A DNA stretch of 64,000 nt from Rhodoferax sp. OV413 (GCF_900104385.1 NZ_FNJA01000008.1:248001-312000); one strand, 5' to 3'. Positions 1 to 9,476 are shown, numbered from the stretch's first letter. Numbers and translations: made by a program. The notes: generated from the sequence alone by a model not told the origin.

Positions 1-236
1 GTCTGCGCGCCGGGGGACTGGCCCCAGGGCGACGCTAAGCATGCCAGCCGTGCGACGGTGTTGTTGTTGTTCGGTGAAGCAACGGGGCATGGTAGGGATA
101 CGGTTGGGGTCGAATCGGGTTCGAATGGCGCGATTGTAGAGAACTTGGCAGCGCCCGGGTGCGAGTTACCAGCAAGTTACAGCCGCCCGACGCGCGACCG
201 CGACACAATCCACATCCTGCCTGGATATATCTGCCC
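1..236. other. left-edge stretch without a supported gene
   Basis: No gene is supported here. On the minus strand an open frame could start at ATG codons at 90 or 42 and run off the left edge, which would be the 5' end of a gene divergent from the chromate transporter. It is too short to recognise and neither ATG has a clear Shine-Dalgarno sequence. The rest is the leader of the chromate transporter. Confidence 0.4.
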
Positions 237-1592
237 ATGACCGTACCCGCCATCTCCTTCGCCGAAGCCCTGAAGTTCTGGTTCAAGCTGGGCTGCATCA
301 GCTTTGGCGGGCCGGCCGGGCAGATTGCCATCATGCACCGCGAGCTGGTCGAGCAAAAACGCTGGATCAGCGAAAAGCGCTTTCTGCATGCGCTCAACTA
401 CTGCATGCTGCTGCCCGGCCCCGAGGCCCAGCAGCTGGCCACCTACATCGGCTGGCTGCTGCACCGCACGCGCGGCGGCGTGGCGGCGGGCGCGCTGTTT
501 GTGTTGCCCTCGCTGCTGATTTTGATAGCCCTGAGCTGGGTGTATGTGGCCTTTGGCAACGTGCCATGGGTCGCCGGTCTGCTCTACGGCATCAAACCCG
601 CGGTCGCCGCGCTGGTGGTGCAGGCGGTGCACCGCATCGGCAGTAAAACACTCAAGAAACCGGCCACAGCGCCCGTACTGTGGGCGATAGCAGCTAGTAG
701 TTTCATAGCAATCTACGCTTTTGGCGTGCCCTTTCCGGCCATCGTGCTGGCCGCGGGCCTGATCGGCTGGCTGGGCGCACGCTGGGCGCCGGGGCAGTTC
801 ACCGGCGGCGGTGGCCATGGCGCGGCCAAAGCCAGCTACGGCCCGGCGCTGATCGACGACGACACCCCCACCCCGCCGCATGCGCGCTTCAGCAAGCTGC
901 GGCTGATGCAGGTGCTGGCCGCGGGCGCGGTGCTGTGGCTGCTGCCGATGGCCGCACTGGTGGCGACCAGCGGCTGGCACGGCACGCTGGCTGCGATGGG
1001 CTGGTTCTTCAGCAAGGCGGCGCTGCTGACCTTTGGCGGCGCCTACGCGGTGCTGCCCTATGTATACCAGGGCGCGGTGGCGCAGTTCGGCTGGCTCAGC
1101 GGCACGCAGATGATCGACGGCCTGGCCCTGGGCGAAACCACGCCCGGCCCGTTGATCATGGTGGTGGCGTTTGTCGGCTTTGTCGGCGGCTGGGGCAAGG
1201 CGGTGCTGGGGCCGGATGCGCTGTTCCTGGGCGCGGCGCTGGCGGCCACGGTGGTCACCTGGTTCACCTTTCTGCCATCTTTCATCTTCATTCTGGCCGG
1301 TGGGCCGCTGGTGGAAAGCACCCACGGCAAGCTGCAGTTCACCGCCCCGCTGACCGCCATCACCGCCGCCGTGGTCGGGGTGATCGCCAGCCTCGCTCTG
1401 TTTTTCATAGCGCACATCGCAATCAAGACCGGCGCTAGCGGTACATTTCCTGCGAACATCGACTGGGCAGCGCTGCTGCTGGCGCTGGCGGCGGGCGTGG
1501 CCTTGATACGCTACAAAGCCGGTGTGATCCCGGTGATCGTGCTGTGCGCGCTGGCCGGCTGGGCGCTGCGGGTGCTGGGCTGGGGCGGCTAG
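237..1592 (+). CDS. chrA: chromate transporter, ChrA (CHR) family
   Basis: An inner-membrane protein of 451 aa, the usual length of two-domain CHR transporters, which export chromate. The sequence shows two homologous halves: an N-terminal FGGPAGQ motif near residue 24 followed by LPGPEAQQLATYIGW, and a second half with FGGAYAVLPYV and TPGPLIMVVAFVGF. Many hydrophobic segments separate them. The ATG at 237 is chosen because the family begins a few residues before the first CHR motif; the open frame extends upstream to 159 without matching sequence. The gene stands alone, 29 bp before the GAF protein. Two internal stretches (about 690-715 and 1395-1450) use ATA and AGT codons unlike the rest and resemble the dispersed intergenic repeat. 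Confidence 0.9.
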   Translation: MTVPAISFAEALKFWFKLGCISFGGPAGQIAIMHRELVEQKRWISEKRFLHALNYCMLLPGPEAQQLATYIGWLLHRTRGGVAAGALFVLPSLLILIALSWVYVAFGNVPWVAGLLYGIKPAVAALVVQAVHRIGSKTLKKPATAPVLWAIAASSFIAIYAFGVPFPAIVLAAGLIGWLGARWAPGQFTGGGGHGAAKASYGPALIDDDTPTPPHARFSKLRLMQVLAAGAVLWLLPMAALVATSGWHGTLAAMGWFFSKAALLTFGGAYAVLPYVYQGAVAQFGWLSGTQMIDGLALGETTPGPLIMVVAFVGFVGGWGKAVLGPDALFLGAALAATVVTWFTFLPSFIFILAGGPLVESTHGKLQFTAPLTAITAAVVGVIASLALFFIAHIAIKTGASGTFPANIDWAALLLALAAGVALIRYKAGVIPVIVLCALAGWALRVLGWGG

Positions 1593-1621
1593 CCGGGCAG
1601 CAGGCAACCTATACTGCCGCG

Positions 1622-2089
1622 ATGCCAATCCCCCGCAGCCTAGAAGGCCTGACTGCCACCGTGCAAACCGACGGTGCGGCCGCCGCCATCCGGTATCTGA
1701 ACGACGGTGTTGCGCACCGCTTTACCGGCCTGTACCTGCTGGAGAACGGTGTGATGCGCAATCTGCTGCTGTACGACAAGGCCGGCGAGATCCGCCCGAC
1801 CTATCTGGCCGAAGTGCCCCTGGAAACCAGCTTTTGCCAGTTTGTGCTGCGCGACGGGGTTTTCACCACCAGCGATTCGGCGCTCGACAGCCGGCTGGAC
1901 GGCCACCCCTACCAGGGCGTAATGGTGTCCTACCACGGCGTTCCCTGGCAAACCAGCAACGGCGAAATCGGCGGCACCCTCTGCCATTTTGATCTGCTGC
2001 CGCTGGACATCAGCGACACCGAATTCGCCTTGTTGCAGATGGCGGCCCAGCTTTTGCCCGCGCATCTGCCCGCCTACCCGGCAGCCTGA
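1622..2089 (+). CDS. GAF-domain protein
   Basis: A soluble protein of 155 aa made of one GAF-like ligand-binding domain, with no output domain. Recognisable features are the run VPLETSFCQFVLRDG, the YQGVMVSYHGVPW stretch and a GGTLCHFD segment, as in stand-alone GAF proteins of the fRMsr/phytochrome-like type. The start at 1622 follows the chromate transporter stop by 29 bp; the frame upstream overlaps that gene and is not used. No regulator is adjacent. It may sense a small molecule or act through partners encoded elsewhere. The family call is firm, the ligand is unknown. Confidence 0.7.
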   Translation: MPIPRSLEGLTATVQTDGAAAAIRYLNDGVAHRFTGLYLLENGVMRNLLLYDKAGEIRPTYLAEVPLETSFCQFVLRDGVFTTSDSALDSRLDGHPYQGVMVSYHGVPWQTSNGEIGGTLCHFDLLPLDISDTEFALLQMAAQLLPAHLPAYPAA

Positions 2090-2093
2090 ACCG

Positions 2094-2155
2094 CTATTGT
2101 TTCAATAGCTGGTTGCGCAGGCTAAATCTGCGCCAGAGCCGTTTTTTATACTCAA
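2094..2155 (+). repeat. dispersed intergenic repeat, copy 1
   Basis: Sits between the convergent GAF and HDOD genes. It has the ctattgtttcaatagc head, two inverted GCGCA/TGCGC cores and a T-rich tail whose last bases contain the HDOD stop codon. Confidence 0.7.
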
Positions 2156-2973
2156 GCGAAGTCGCCTGCCTCGTCCGGGCGGGTCCATTCGATCGGGTTC
2201 TCGGAGCGCAGGCGCTCGCCGTCGGTAAAGCCGATGGCATCGGCCACACGCTGCGGGTACTGCGCAAACAGCGCAGGCCCATCCAGGTCCAGCTCGTGGG
2301 CGTGGCCGCCCCAGGAGGCGAGGTACAGCACGCCGGCCAAGGTATCGGCCTCGACATCTTCCTGCGGATCGGGATGGTTCTGGATCGCGTCCACCAAGGC
2401 CTGCGGAAAGCGCCATTTGCTGGCGAAGGCCGCGCCTACGTCGGCATAGGAATAGCCCAGCTCGGCGGTTTGCTTGGCGTGCCGGTCGCTGTCGGTGGCA
2501 AAGCTGGCCTGCAGACAGGGCTGGTTGGGCATGGCCTTCTTCATGATCAGGTCGCCCACGCCGTGCAGCAGGCCAGCGGTGAAGGCCAGGCCCTTGTCCT
2601 GCCCCAGCGAGCCGGCCAGCGACTGGGCGATCTTGGCCACGTCCAGGCTGTGCCGCCAGAACTCGGTCATGTCCACCCCGGGCACCAGCTTGAAGGCGCC
2701 ACCCACGGCCGCGGCGCTGACCAGTTGCTTGGTCGCCCGCAGGCCCAGCAGCGGGATCGCCGCCTCGACCGTGCCGATCTGGCCGCCGCTGCCGTAGCGG
2801 GCCGAATTCAGCAGGCGCAGCACCCGCACCGTCAGCCCCACCTCGCTGGACAGCAGCGCGGTGATCTGGCGCATGTTCGGCTCGGGCTGCTGGAACTCGC
2901 TGAAGATCTGCGCCACCGTCGTGGGCAAAGACGGGATCAGGATGTCCGATGCAATGATTTGTTCGAATTTCAT
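2152..2973 (-). CDS. HDOD-domain signalling protein
   Basis: A cytosolic protein of 273 aa consisting almost wholly of an HDOD domain (about residues 12-215), a catalytically inactive relative of HD phosphohydrolases used in bacterial signalling. Typical runs are SLPTTVAQIF near the N-terminus, LTVRVLRLLNSARYG, and the AFTAGLLHGVGDLIM region; the canonical HD dyad of active phosphohydrolases is absent, as in HDOD proteins. The ATG at 2973 is preceded by AAGG about 10 bases upstream. It converges on the GAF gene and its stop lies in the end of a dispersed repeat. Partner unknown. Confidence 0.8.
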   Translation of the reverse strand: MKFEQIIASDILIPSLPTTVAQIFSEFQQPEPNMRQITALLSSEVGLTVRVLRLLNSARYGSGGQIGTVEAAIPLLGLRATKQLVSAAAVGGAFKLVPGVDMTEFWRHSLDVAKIAQSLAGSLGQDKGLAFTAGLLHGVGDLIMKKAMPNQPCLQASFATDSDRHAKQTAELGYSYADVGAAFASKWRFPQALVDAIQNHPDPQEDVEADTLAGVLYLASWGGHAHELDLDGPALFAQYPQRVADAIGFTDGERLRSENPIEWTRPDEAGDFA

Positions 2974-3096
2974 GGAGCGCCTTTAGGGAAGTAACCGCGG
3001 CCAAAGGGTTCCCAATATAGTGGCTTTCCCAGGCTGGCGGCCGGCTATTCGAGATTGTTACGCGCTGGCTCACCTTGCAAATGCTAGGCTGCGCCC

Positions 3097-4521
3097 ATGA
3101 GTACCGCGTTTCCGCCCCTGGCTTTTGTCGATATTGAAACCACCGGCGGCAGCGCCGGGCGCGACCGCATCACCGAAGTCGGCATCGTCGAGGTGGACGG
3201 CCCGCACGTGCGCCGCTGGAGCCAGTTGATACAGCCGGGCACGCGCATCCCGGCCTTCATCCAGCGGCTCACCGGCATCAACGACGCCATGCTGGCCGAC
3301 CAGCCGCGGTTCGAAGCGGTGGCCGCCGAGATCCTGGACCGGCTGCGCGGCAAGCTGTTTGTGGCGCACAACGCGCGCTTCGACTACGGCTTTCTACGCG
3401 CCGAGTTCAAGGCCTGCGGCATCGCCTGGCAGGCCCCGGTGCTGTGCACCGTGCAGCTCTCGCGCCGACTCTTCCCCCAGCAGGCCCGGCACAACCTGGA
3501 TACGCTGATTGCGCTGCACGGCCTGCAGATGCCAGACCGCCACCGCGCGCTGGCCGATGCCGACGCGCTGGCGCAGTTCTGGCAGATGCTGCAAAGCCGC
3601 TTCGACCCGACCACCCTGCTGGACGCGGTGACCAGCCTGTCGGCCCGGCCGGCCGTGCCACCGCAGCTGGACGCCGAGCACATCGACCGGCTGCCCGAAA
3701 CGCCGGGCGTCTACCTGTTCTTCGACGCCCAGCGCCGCCCGCTGTACATCGGCAAAAGCAAGAACCTGCGCAGCCGCGTGCTGGCCCACTTCAGCGCCGC
3801 GCTGTCCAAGCCCAAGGAGATGCGGCTGAGCCAGCAGGTGGCCGACATCGACTGGATAGAAACCGCCGGCGAAGTCGGCGCCCTGCTGCTCGAAGCCCGC
3901 CTGGTCAAGCACCACCAGCCCAGCCAAAACGTGCAGCTGCGCCGCCAGCGCGACCTGCATGCCTGGCAGCTGGACGACGCGCATGCGCTGCACACGCCGC
4001 TGACGCCGCGCCTGGTCAACGGCCCCGACATCGCGCTGGGTGTGCAGGACAACCTGTTCGGCCCATTTAGCTCCAAGCGCACCGCGCTGCAGCTGCTGGA
4101 GACCCTGGCCACCGAGCAGCGCCTGTGCCGCGGCCTGCTGGGCCTGGAAAAGATCGCCCCCGGCAAACCCTGCTTTGCCTACCAGGTGCGCCAGTGCGCG
4201 GGCGCCTGCGTCGGCACGCAAAGCATGGCCCAGCACAACCTGGCCCTGCTCACCGCGCTGACCCGCCACAAGGTGCAGCGCTGGCCCTACCCCGGCCCCA
4301 TCGGCCTGCGCGAGGGCGAGGCACTGCATGTGCTGCACGAATGGCGCTACCTGGGCACGGCCGAACGCGAGGACGAAGTGGCCGAGCTACTGGAATCCAG
4401 CCCGCCGGCATTCGACTTCGATACCTACAAAATCCTGCACAAGGCCGTGGCCCAGGCCCGCGCGGGGCAGATTGTGCGCTTGCAGCAAAGTGTGAAAAAT
4501 TCCTATTTTGATAGCGCCTAG
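3097..4521 (+). CDS. DnaQ-like 3'-5' exonuclease fused to a UvrC/Cho-type GIY-YIG endonuclease
   Basis: A 474-aa two-domain nuclease. Residues about 8-170 form a DEDDh exonuclease of the DNA polymerase III epsilon type: VDIETTG (Exo I), HNARFDYGF (Exo II) and HRALADADAL (Exo III) carry the metal-binding acidic residues and histidine. Residues about 200-285 form a GIY-YIG nuclease as in UvrC/Cho, with TPGVYLFFD and LYIGKSKNLRSRV. A C-terminal cysteine-containing region (CFAYQVRQCAGAC) follows, as in Cho-like proteins. The fusion is known in proteobacteria and is usually associated with DNA repair; the exact substrate is not settled. The last residues (FDSA) and the stop are encoded by a copy of the dispersed repeat. 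Confidence 0.88.
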   Translation: MSTAFPPLAFVDIETTGGSAGRDRITEVGIVEVDGPHVRRWSQLIQPGTRIPAFIQRLTGINDAMLADQPRFEAVAAEILDRLRGKLFVAHNARFDYGFLRAEFKACGIAWQAPVLCTVQLSRRLFPQQARHNLDTLIALHGLQMPDRHRALADADALAQFWQMLQSRFDPTTLLDAVTSLSARPAVPPQLDAEHIDRLPETPGVYLFFDAQRRPLYIGKSKNLRSRVLAHFSAALSKPKEMRLSQQVADIDWIETAGEVGALLLEARLVKHHQPSQNVQLRRQRDLHAWQLDDAHALHTPLTPRLVNGPDIALGVQDNLFGPFSSKRTALQLLETLATEQRLCRGLLGLEKIAPGKPCFAYQVRQCAGACVGTQSMAQHNLALLTALTRHKVQRWPYPGPIGLREGEALHVLHEWRYLGTAEREDEVAELLESSPPAFDFDTYKILHKAVAQARAGQIVRLQQSVKNSYFDSA

Positions 4522-4560
4522 CGCAGGTACTACCTGCGCCACAGGCCGATTTGGCTTGAA
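4503..4560 (+). repeat. dispersed intergenic repeat, copy 2 (near-consensus)
   Basis: One of the best copies: CTATTTTGATAG head, the perfect palindrome GCGCAGGTA-c-TACCTGCGC, then the GGCCGATTTGGCTTGAA tail. It supplies the 3' end of the exonuclease gene. Confidence 0.85.
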
Positions 4561-4600
4561 ATTTCTGCAAACTCGGCGCAGCTGCAGTACATTCGCCGCT

Positions 4601-5503
4601 ATGGTTGAAACCTCCCCCAGCGCCGCCCCCGTGGTCGCCCCAGTGGTCGCCGCCCCCTACCGCACCGAGCCCCTGCCCGATCTGGCCGCCTGGACGCGCT
4701 ATTTCGTCGACGCCGAAATCCCCGTGCTGGCCGCCACCGCCCAGGCGCTGGAAGAGCTGCGCGCCATCGAAGACGACGTGGACGCCGCCATGCTGGCCAA
4801 GGCCATCCAGACCGACCCGCTGATGTCCATCAAGCTGCTGGCCTTTGTGGCCGGCAAGCGCAAACCCAGCATCCTCAACGACGAAGGTGCCGACGCCAAG
4901 ACCGACACCGTCACCAGCGCCCTGGTGATGCTGGGCATCGCCCCGTTCTTCCGCCAGTTCGGCCCGCAGCCCACGCTGGAAGACCGGCTGCGCGACCAGC
5001 CCCAGGCGCTGGAAGCCATGCGCGAGCTGCTGCGCCGGGCCGAACGCGCGCGCATGTTCGCCCTGGGCTTCGCGGTGCACCGCGCCGACCTGGACGTGGA
5101 CGTGATCCTGCAGGCCGCGTTCCTGCACGACTTCGCCGAAATGCTGCTCTGGTGCCACGCGCCTACCCTGGCGCTGGCCATCCACGATGCGCAAAGCGCC
5201 GACGCCACCCTGCGCAGCGCCACCATCCAGCGCAGCCTGCTGAACATCGAACTCGACGACCTGGCCCAGGCCCTGATGCAGCGCTGGCGCCTGTCCACGC
5301 TGCTGGTCCGTCTCAGCGACACCCGCCACGCCGAGCAGGCCGCCGTGCGCAACGTGGTGTTGGCCGTGCGCGTCGCCCGCCACACCATGCAGGGCTGGGA
5401 CAACGCCGCCCTGCCCGACGACGTAGACGCCATCGCCGAACTGCTGAACGCCCCGCCGCGCATCGCGCTAGCCTATCTGCACAAGATCGACCGCGGCGGC
5501 TGA
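4601..5503 (+). CDS. HDOD-domain signalling protein
   Basis: A 300-aa cytosolic protein with an HDOD domain over roughly residues 45-240 after a Pro/Ala-rich N-terminus. The run AKAIQTDPLMSIKLLAFV and the helical AAFLHDFAEMLLW segment are typical. The ATG at 4601 is preferred over an upstream in-frame codon at 4508, because the extra residues are encoded by a dispersed repeat. It is the second HDOD protein in 5 kb, after the copy at 2152-2973, and shares little detailed sequence with it. It is followed, 120 bp on, by a PAS-GGDEF protein in the same direction, so a shared signalling role is possible but not shown. Confidence 0.8.
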   Translation: MVETSPSAAPVVAPVVAAPYRTEPLPDLAAWTRYFVDAEIPVLAATAQALEELRAIEDDVDAAMLAKAIQTDPLMSIKLLAFVAGKRKPSILNDEGADAKTDTVTSALVMLGIAPFFRQFGPQPTLEDRLRDQPQALEAMRELLRRAERARMFALGFAVHRADLDVDVILQAAFLHDFAEMLLWCHAPTLALAIHDAQSADATLRSATIQRSLLNIELDDLAQALMQRWRLSTLLVRLSDTRHAEQAAVRNVVLAVRVARHTMQGWDNAALPDDVDAIAELLNAPPRIALAYLHKIDRGG

Positions 5504-5625
5504 TGGCGCGCGGCAAGGCCGCCAAAAATAAATAGCAGCGCCGCGTTAACCAGGGCCGGTTTCAGCGTACAAACCAGTGGTAGGTGGCCTACCGCGCCAC
5601 CGCCCCTCTGAAGCTCCGCCGCGCC

Positions 5626-7275
5626 ATGGAAACACTGAACCACCTGCCCTGCCCCGTTCTGGTGACCGACCACCTGGGCTATATCCAGTCCGCCAACAGC
5701 GCGCTCTGCACGCTGCTCAACCGCAGCGAAGCGCAGCTACTGCTCGGCCCCATGGACGCCCTGTTTCCGCTGGCCAGCCGCATCCTGCTGCAAACCCAGG
5801 TCTGGCCGCTGCTGCGCAGCCAGGGCAGCGTGGCCGAGGTGCAGCTGAACCTGCTCGATGCCGGCACGGCCGAGCTGCCAGTGGTGGTCAACGGCCAGCG
5901 CGGCAACTTGGGCGATGCGGCCTGCTATTACTGGGTGTTCTTGGTGGCGCGCGAGCGCAGCACATTCGAGTCCGAGCTGCGCGGCGCCCGCCAGCATGCG
6001 GAAGAGGTGGCGCGCGAGCTGGTGGACAGTGCACGCTTCATCCAGACCATCACCGACGCCCTGCCCAGCCTGGTGGCCTACTGGGACAAAGACGAGCGCT
6101 GCCACTTCGCCAACAAGCCCTACCTGGAATGGTTTGGCATCCACCCCGAAGACGTGATCGGCAGCACCCTGATGGACCTGCTGGGCGAACGCCTGTACGC
6201 GCTGAACGCACCCTATGTGCGCGCGGTGCTGGCCGGCGAGCCGCAGCGGTTCGAGCGCAGCCTGCGCAAGGCCGACGGCAGCACCGGCTACACCATGGCC
6301 CACTACATGCCCGACCGGAACGCGGCCGGGGCGGTGATCGGCTTCTTCGTGCTGATCAACGACATCAGCTCCAGCAAGGCCGCGGAAAACGAACTCAAGC
6401 TGGCGGCCAGCGTGTTCCGCAACACCGTGGACGGCATCATGGTGACCGATGCCGACGGCGTCATCCTGTCGGTGAACCCGGCCTTCAGCAGCATCACCGG
6501 CTACAGCGCCGAAGAGATGCTGGGACATACCGCCGAGCGGCTGCAGTCGCAGCACCACGACGCAGCCTTTTACGCCGCCAAAGCCCAAGCCCTGGCCCGC
6601 GACGGCCACTGGGCCGGCGAGCTGTGGAGCCGGCGCAAGAACGGCGAGGCGTTTCTGGAATGGCAGACCATCACCTCCATCCCCGGCTCGGCCGAAACCC
6701 CGACCCGCTTTGTCACCGTGTTCAACGACATCACCGAGCGCTGGCACAAGGACGAGCGCATCCGCCACCTGGCCCTGCACGACCCGCTGACCGACCTGCC
6801 CAACCGCCAGCTGCTGATGGAACGACTCAGCCAGTCCATCGCCAAGACCGAGCGCGAGCCACGCCAGCTGGCGCTGATGTTCCTGGACCTGGACCGGTTC
6901 AAGCAGGTCAACGACACCCTGGGCCACGACCGGGGCGACGAGCTGCTGGTGTGCGTGGCGCAGAAGCTGCTATCGCAGGTGCGCCAGAACGACACCGTAG
7001 CCCGGCTGGGCGGCGATGAATTCGTCATCCTGCTGGACAACCCGCTGAGCCAGGACTACGTGGCCCATATCGCCGCCCGCATCGTCGCCGCACTGCATGC
7101 GCCGCTGACGCTGGGCGACCAGCAGGTGCAGCTGGGTGCATCCATCGGCATTGCCATGCACCCCAGCGCCGGCGCCACCCCGGCCGACCTGCTGAAGAAC
7201 GCCGACGCCGCCATGTACGCAGCCAAGCGGGCGGGCAAGAACACCCACCGCTTCTTCAGCGTCGAACCCGGTTAG
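5626..7275 (+). CDS. PAS-PAS-GGDEF diguanylate cyclase
   Basis: A cytosolic 549-aa protein predicted to make cyclic di-GMP. It has an N-terminal PAS-like segment (about 1-110), two further PAS/PAC units (about 130-260 and 265-390) and a C-terminal GGDEF domain (about 390-545). The cyclase domain looks active: LDLDRFKQVND keeps both aspartates and the asparagine, and the signature is ARLGGDEF. No EAL domain and no membrane segment are present. A GTG at 5584 would add 14 residues; the ATG at 5626 is chosen because the first PAS motif starts right after it, although neither has a strong ribosome site. It converges on the oligomer hydrolase gene, overlapping it by 4 bp. Confidence 0.85.
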   Translation: METLNHLPCPVLVTDHLGYIQSANSALCTLLNRSEAQLLLGPMDALFPLASRILLQTQVWPLLRSQGSVAEVQLNLLDAGTAELPVVVNGQRGNLGDAACYYWVFLVARERSTFESELRGARQHAEEVARELVDSARFIQTITDALPSLVAYWDKDERCHFANKPYLEWFGIHPEDVIGSTLMDLLGERLYALNAPYVRAVLAGEPQRFERSLRKADGSTGYTMAHYMPDRNAAGAVIGFFVLINDISSSKAAENELKLAASVFRNTVDGIMVTDADGVILSVNPAFSSITGYSAEEMLGHTAERLQSQHHDAAFYAAKAQALARDGHWAGELWSRRKNGEAFLEWQTITSIPGSAETPTRFVTVFNDITERWHKDERIRHLALHDPLTDLPNRQLLMERLSQSIAKTEREPRQLALMFLDLDRFKQVNDTLGHDRGDELLVCVAQKLLSQVRQNDTVARLGGDEFVILLDNPLSQDYVAHIAARIVAALHAPLTLGDQQVQLGASIGIAMHPSAGATPADLLKNADAAMYAAKRAGKNTHRFFSVEPG

Positions 7276-9476
7276 TTCGGCACCTGGATAGCGCCGCCGG
7301 AGAAGACGATCTGGTCGGCCACCACCGGGGCCGCGCTGATCGCCGGCACTTGGGCTGCGGTGATGGTGGGCGCCGCACCGGGCACCCCGCCGCGTGGCGT
7401 GGTGCGCACCACCTGGCTGGCCGGTAAGGCCGTGCCGGACTTCAGACGCGCATACATGGCATTCATCGCCTGGTTGAAGTAGGCATGCAAGGGCACGTAG
7501 CGGGTGTCGAAGCCGGAGAAGCCCAGAAAGCCATCGAAATGCTGGGCGTTCGTCACCTCCACATAGCGCAGCTGGCTGGCACTGGCCTCGACCGCGCGGT
7601 TGTAGGCGGTGTAGGCGCGGGCCGAGTGGTTCACCGGGATCAACGCGTCGCTGCGGCCGGCCACCACCAGCGTGGGTTTGCCGCGCAGATTCGCGCTCAG
7701 CAGGGTCTCAGCCATGCCGGCGCGCACCGCGTCGCTCTGGGCCTTGGTGGGCGTGCTGCTGATCGTCAGGACGGCACCGCTGGCGGTGTCCACACCCGTC
7801 ACCAAGGCGCGTTGGCACAGGGCGGCGTCCAGCGCAAAGTCGGCCAGGCCGCTGCCCGGCGACACCGCGGTTTGCCAGGAATGCGCGCCGCCCACCGCAT
7901 CGTTGTACACCGGCGTGGCCGGTGTGCCGTTGGCCGTGCCGTTGCCGGTGGCATAGCTGGCGGCTTTGGCGTTGACGCCGATGGCCACCGGCGCACCGCC
8001 GGCATCCACCGCGGCCAGGCTCATGCCGCACAGGTTGTCGGCCACCGAGAAACGGCCGTAGGCGCTGGGGTACATGGTGGCCAGGATCGGCTGGTTGCCC
8101 AGGCCGTAATGGGCGTTGTGCATGCTGTCGTTGTCGCTGGTCCAGCCGTAGGCGCGCAGCCGGGCCAGGGCGTCGGCCGACTGGTCGGCCAGCGTGGCGC
8201 CGCTCAGCAGGCCCAGGGCCGCCAGCGCGGTGCAGCGGTTGGTTGCCCGCGCGGTCATAGCCGCAAACGGGATGTAGTTGAAGAGCGAGGTCTCGGCCAT
8301 GGTCGCGCTGCTGGCCAGGGCGGCGCAGGGCTGGTACAGGTTGGCGTAGGTTACGTAATCGGCCAGGGGCTTGCCGTAGGCTGCCACCGCGGCGCCGCCA
8401 AACCGCACGCCGTAGCCGCTGGTGCTGGCCGGCTGGGCGTTCGGCTCAAAGGCCACCACGCCGTCGATCAGGCCGCTGCTGTCTTGCTCGGCAGCGCGCA
8501 GCACCGCCGAGCCGCCATTCGACACCGAGGCGGCGATCACCAGGGTATTGGCGGGCGTGAACCGCACTGCCTTGCCGCCGGACACCGTGTCGGCGTATTC
8601 CTGGTTCAAGGCGTACAGCGCATAGCGGGCGGCGGCCAGCGTGTCGTTGCCCCAGTCCTTTTCGGGGTTCTGCTGCGAATGGGCTTGCTTGAGCGCCAGC
8701 CGGTTCGGGAACGCGGTGTTGAAGGCCGTGCGGGCGCTGTCGCTCAGCGCGGCCGCGAAATGCGCGAGGCTGCCGGCCGCCGCGCGGGTGGCGCGGGTGC
8801 CGTCGATGCGGTGCACCGTGTCGTCCGTCAGGTCGTACAGGCCCATGCCCTTGCCGGCGTCGGTCAACGCCACCGCGCAGCCGCGCTTCAAGCCCCATTC
8901 CGCGCCGGTGCCGATGGCGCCGTACACGCCGCGCGAACCCGAGGACGGCGCCAGCACCACGCAAGGCGCGTTCACGTCAAAGCTGTCGGGTATCTGCACC
9001 GCCAGGGTGACGCGCTTGGTGCCGGCAGCGTTGTCCAGCACGCCCAGGTATTCGAGGCCGGGCACCAGGCCTTCGCTCGCTGTGGCATTGCCGGCCAGGT
9101 CGACGTTCGGGCCGAACAGGCTGCCAAAGCCGCCCTTGGCCGTCACGTCCACCAGGCCGCGGTAATTGGACAGCACGGCGTTGCGCCGCAGCTCGTCGGC
9201 CGTGGGCTGGGTGGGGTCGGCATAGGCGGGTGCGGCCGAGGTGCTGAGCAGGCCGGTTTTACCCAGGCCGGCCGTCAGCAAATCTTGCGTGGCTGCCGTG
9301 CTGCCGCTGCCCACGCTGGTAGCGCGGTAGGCCGTGCGGCTGAGCTGCGACACGCCCGTGGGCAGCGTGTTGGTGGGGTCGCTCGAGCCCCCGCAGCCGC
9401 CCAGCAAGGCAGCCCCCAGTCCCAAGCATGCCGTGCGCTGCACGGTTGCGAAAAAACCATTGCGTGTCTGGTGCAT
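7272..9476 (-). CDS. D-(-)-3-hydroxybutyrate oligomer hydrolase, lipoprotein
   Basis: A 734-aa secreted or membrane-anchored hydrolase of the family that cleaves soluble 3-hydroxybutyrate oligomers released from polyhydroxybutyrate. A signal peptide ends in the lipobox-like LLGGC (about residues 23-27). The nucleophile lies in SVSNGGSA, the family's variant of GxSxG; HSQQNPEKDWGND, GHSARAYTAYN-like and HFDGFLGF segments also match family landmarks. The ATG at 9476 is used because it directly precedes the signal peptide; an upstream in-frame codon at 9524 adds non-hydrophobic residues. The gene is monocistronic. It suggests that the organism makes or scavenges PHB, though no synthase genes are in the window. 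Confidence 0.88.
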   Translation of the reverse strand: MHQTRNGFFATVQRTACLGLGAALLGGCGGSSDPTNTLPTGVSQLSRTAYRATSVGSGSTAATQDLLTAGLGKTGLLSTSAAPAYADPTQPTADELRRNAVLSNYRGLVDVTAKGGFGSLFGPNVDLAGNATASEGLVPGLEYLGVLDNAAGTKRVTLAVQIPDSFDVNAPCVVLAPSSGSRGVYGAIGTGAEWGLKRGCAVALTDAGKGMGLYDLTDDTVHRIDGTRATRAAAGSLAHFAAALSDSARTAFNTAFPNRLALKQAHSQQNPEKDWGNDTLAAARYALYALNQEYADTVSGGKAVRFTPANTLVIAASVSNGGSAVLRAAEQDSSGLIDGVVAFEPNAQPASTSGYGVRFGGAAVAAYGKPLADYVTYANLYQPCAALASSATMAETSLFNYIPFAAMTARATNRCTALAALGLLSGATLADQSADALARLRAYGWTSDNDSMHNAHYGLGNQPILATMYPSAYGRFSVADNLCGMSLAAVDAGGAPVAIGVNAKAASYATGNGTANGTPATPVYNDAVGGAHSWQTAVSPGSGLADFALDAALCQRALVTGVDTASGAVLTISSTPTKAQSDAVRAGMAETLLSANLRGKPTLVVAGRSDALIPVNHSARAYTAYNRAVEASASQLRYVEVTNAQHFDGFLGFSGFDTRYVPLHAYFNQAMNAMYARLKSGTALPASQVVRTTPRGGVPGAAPTITAAQVPAISAAPVVADQIVFSGGAIQVPN

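Noticed and set aside
5521-5565. Possible further repeat copy after the second HDOD gene
   Set aside because: It shares only AAATAGCAGCG and a GGCCGGTTT tail; the paired GCGC cores are missing, so it was not counted.
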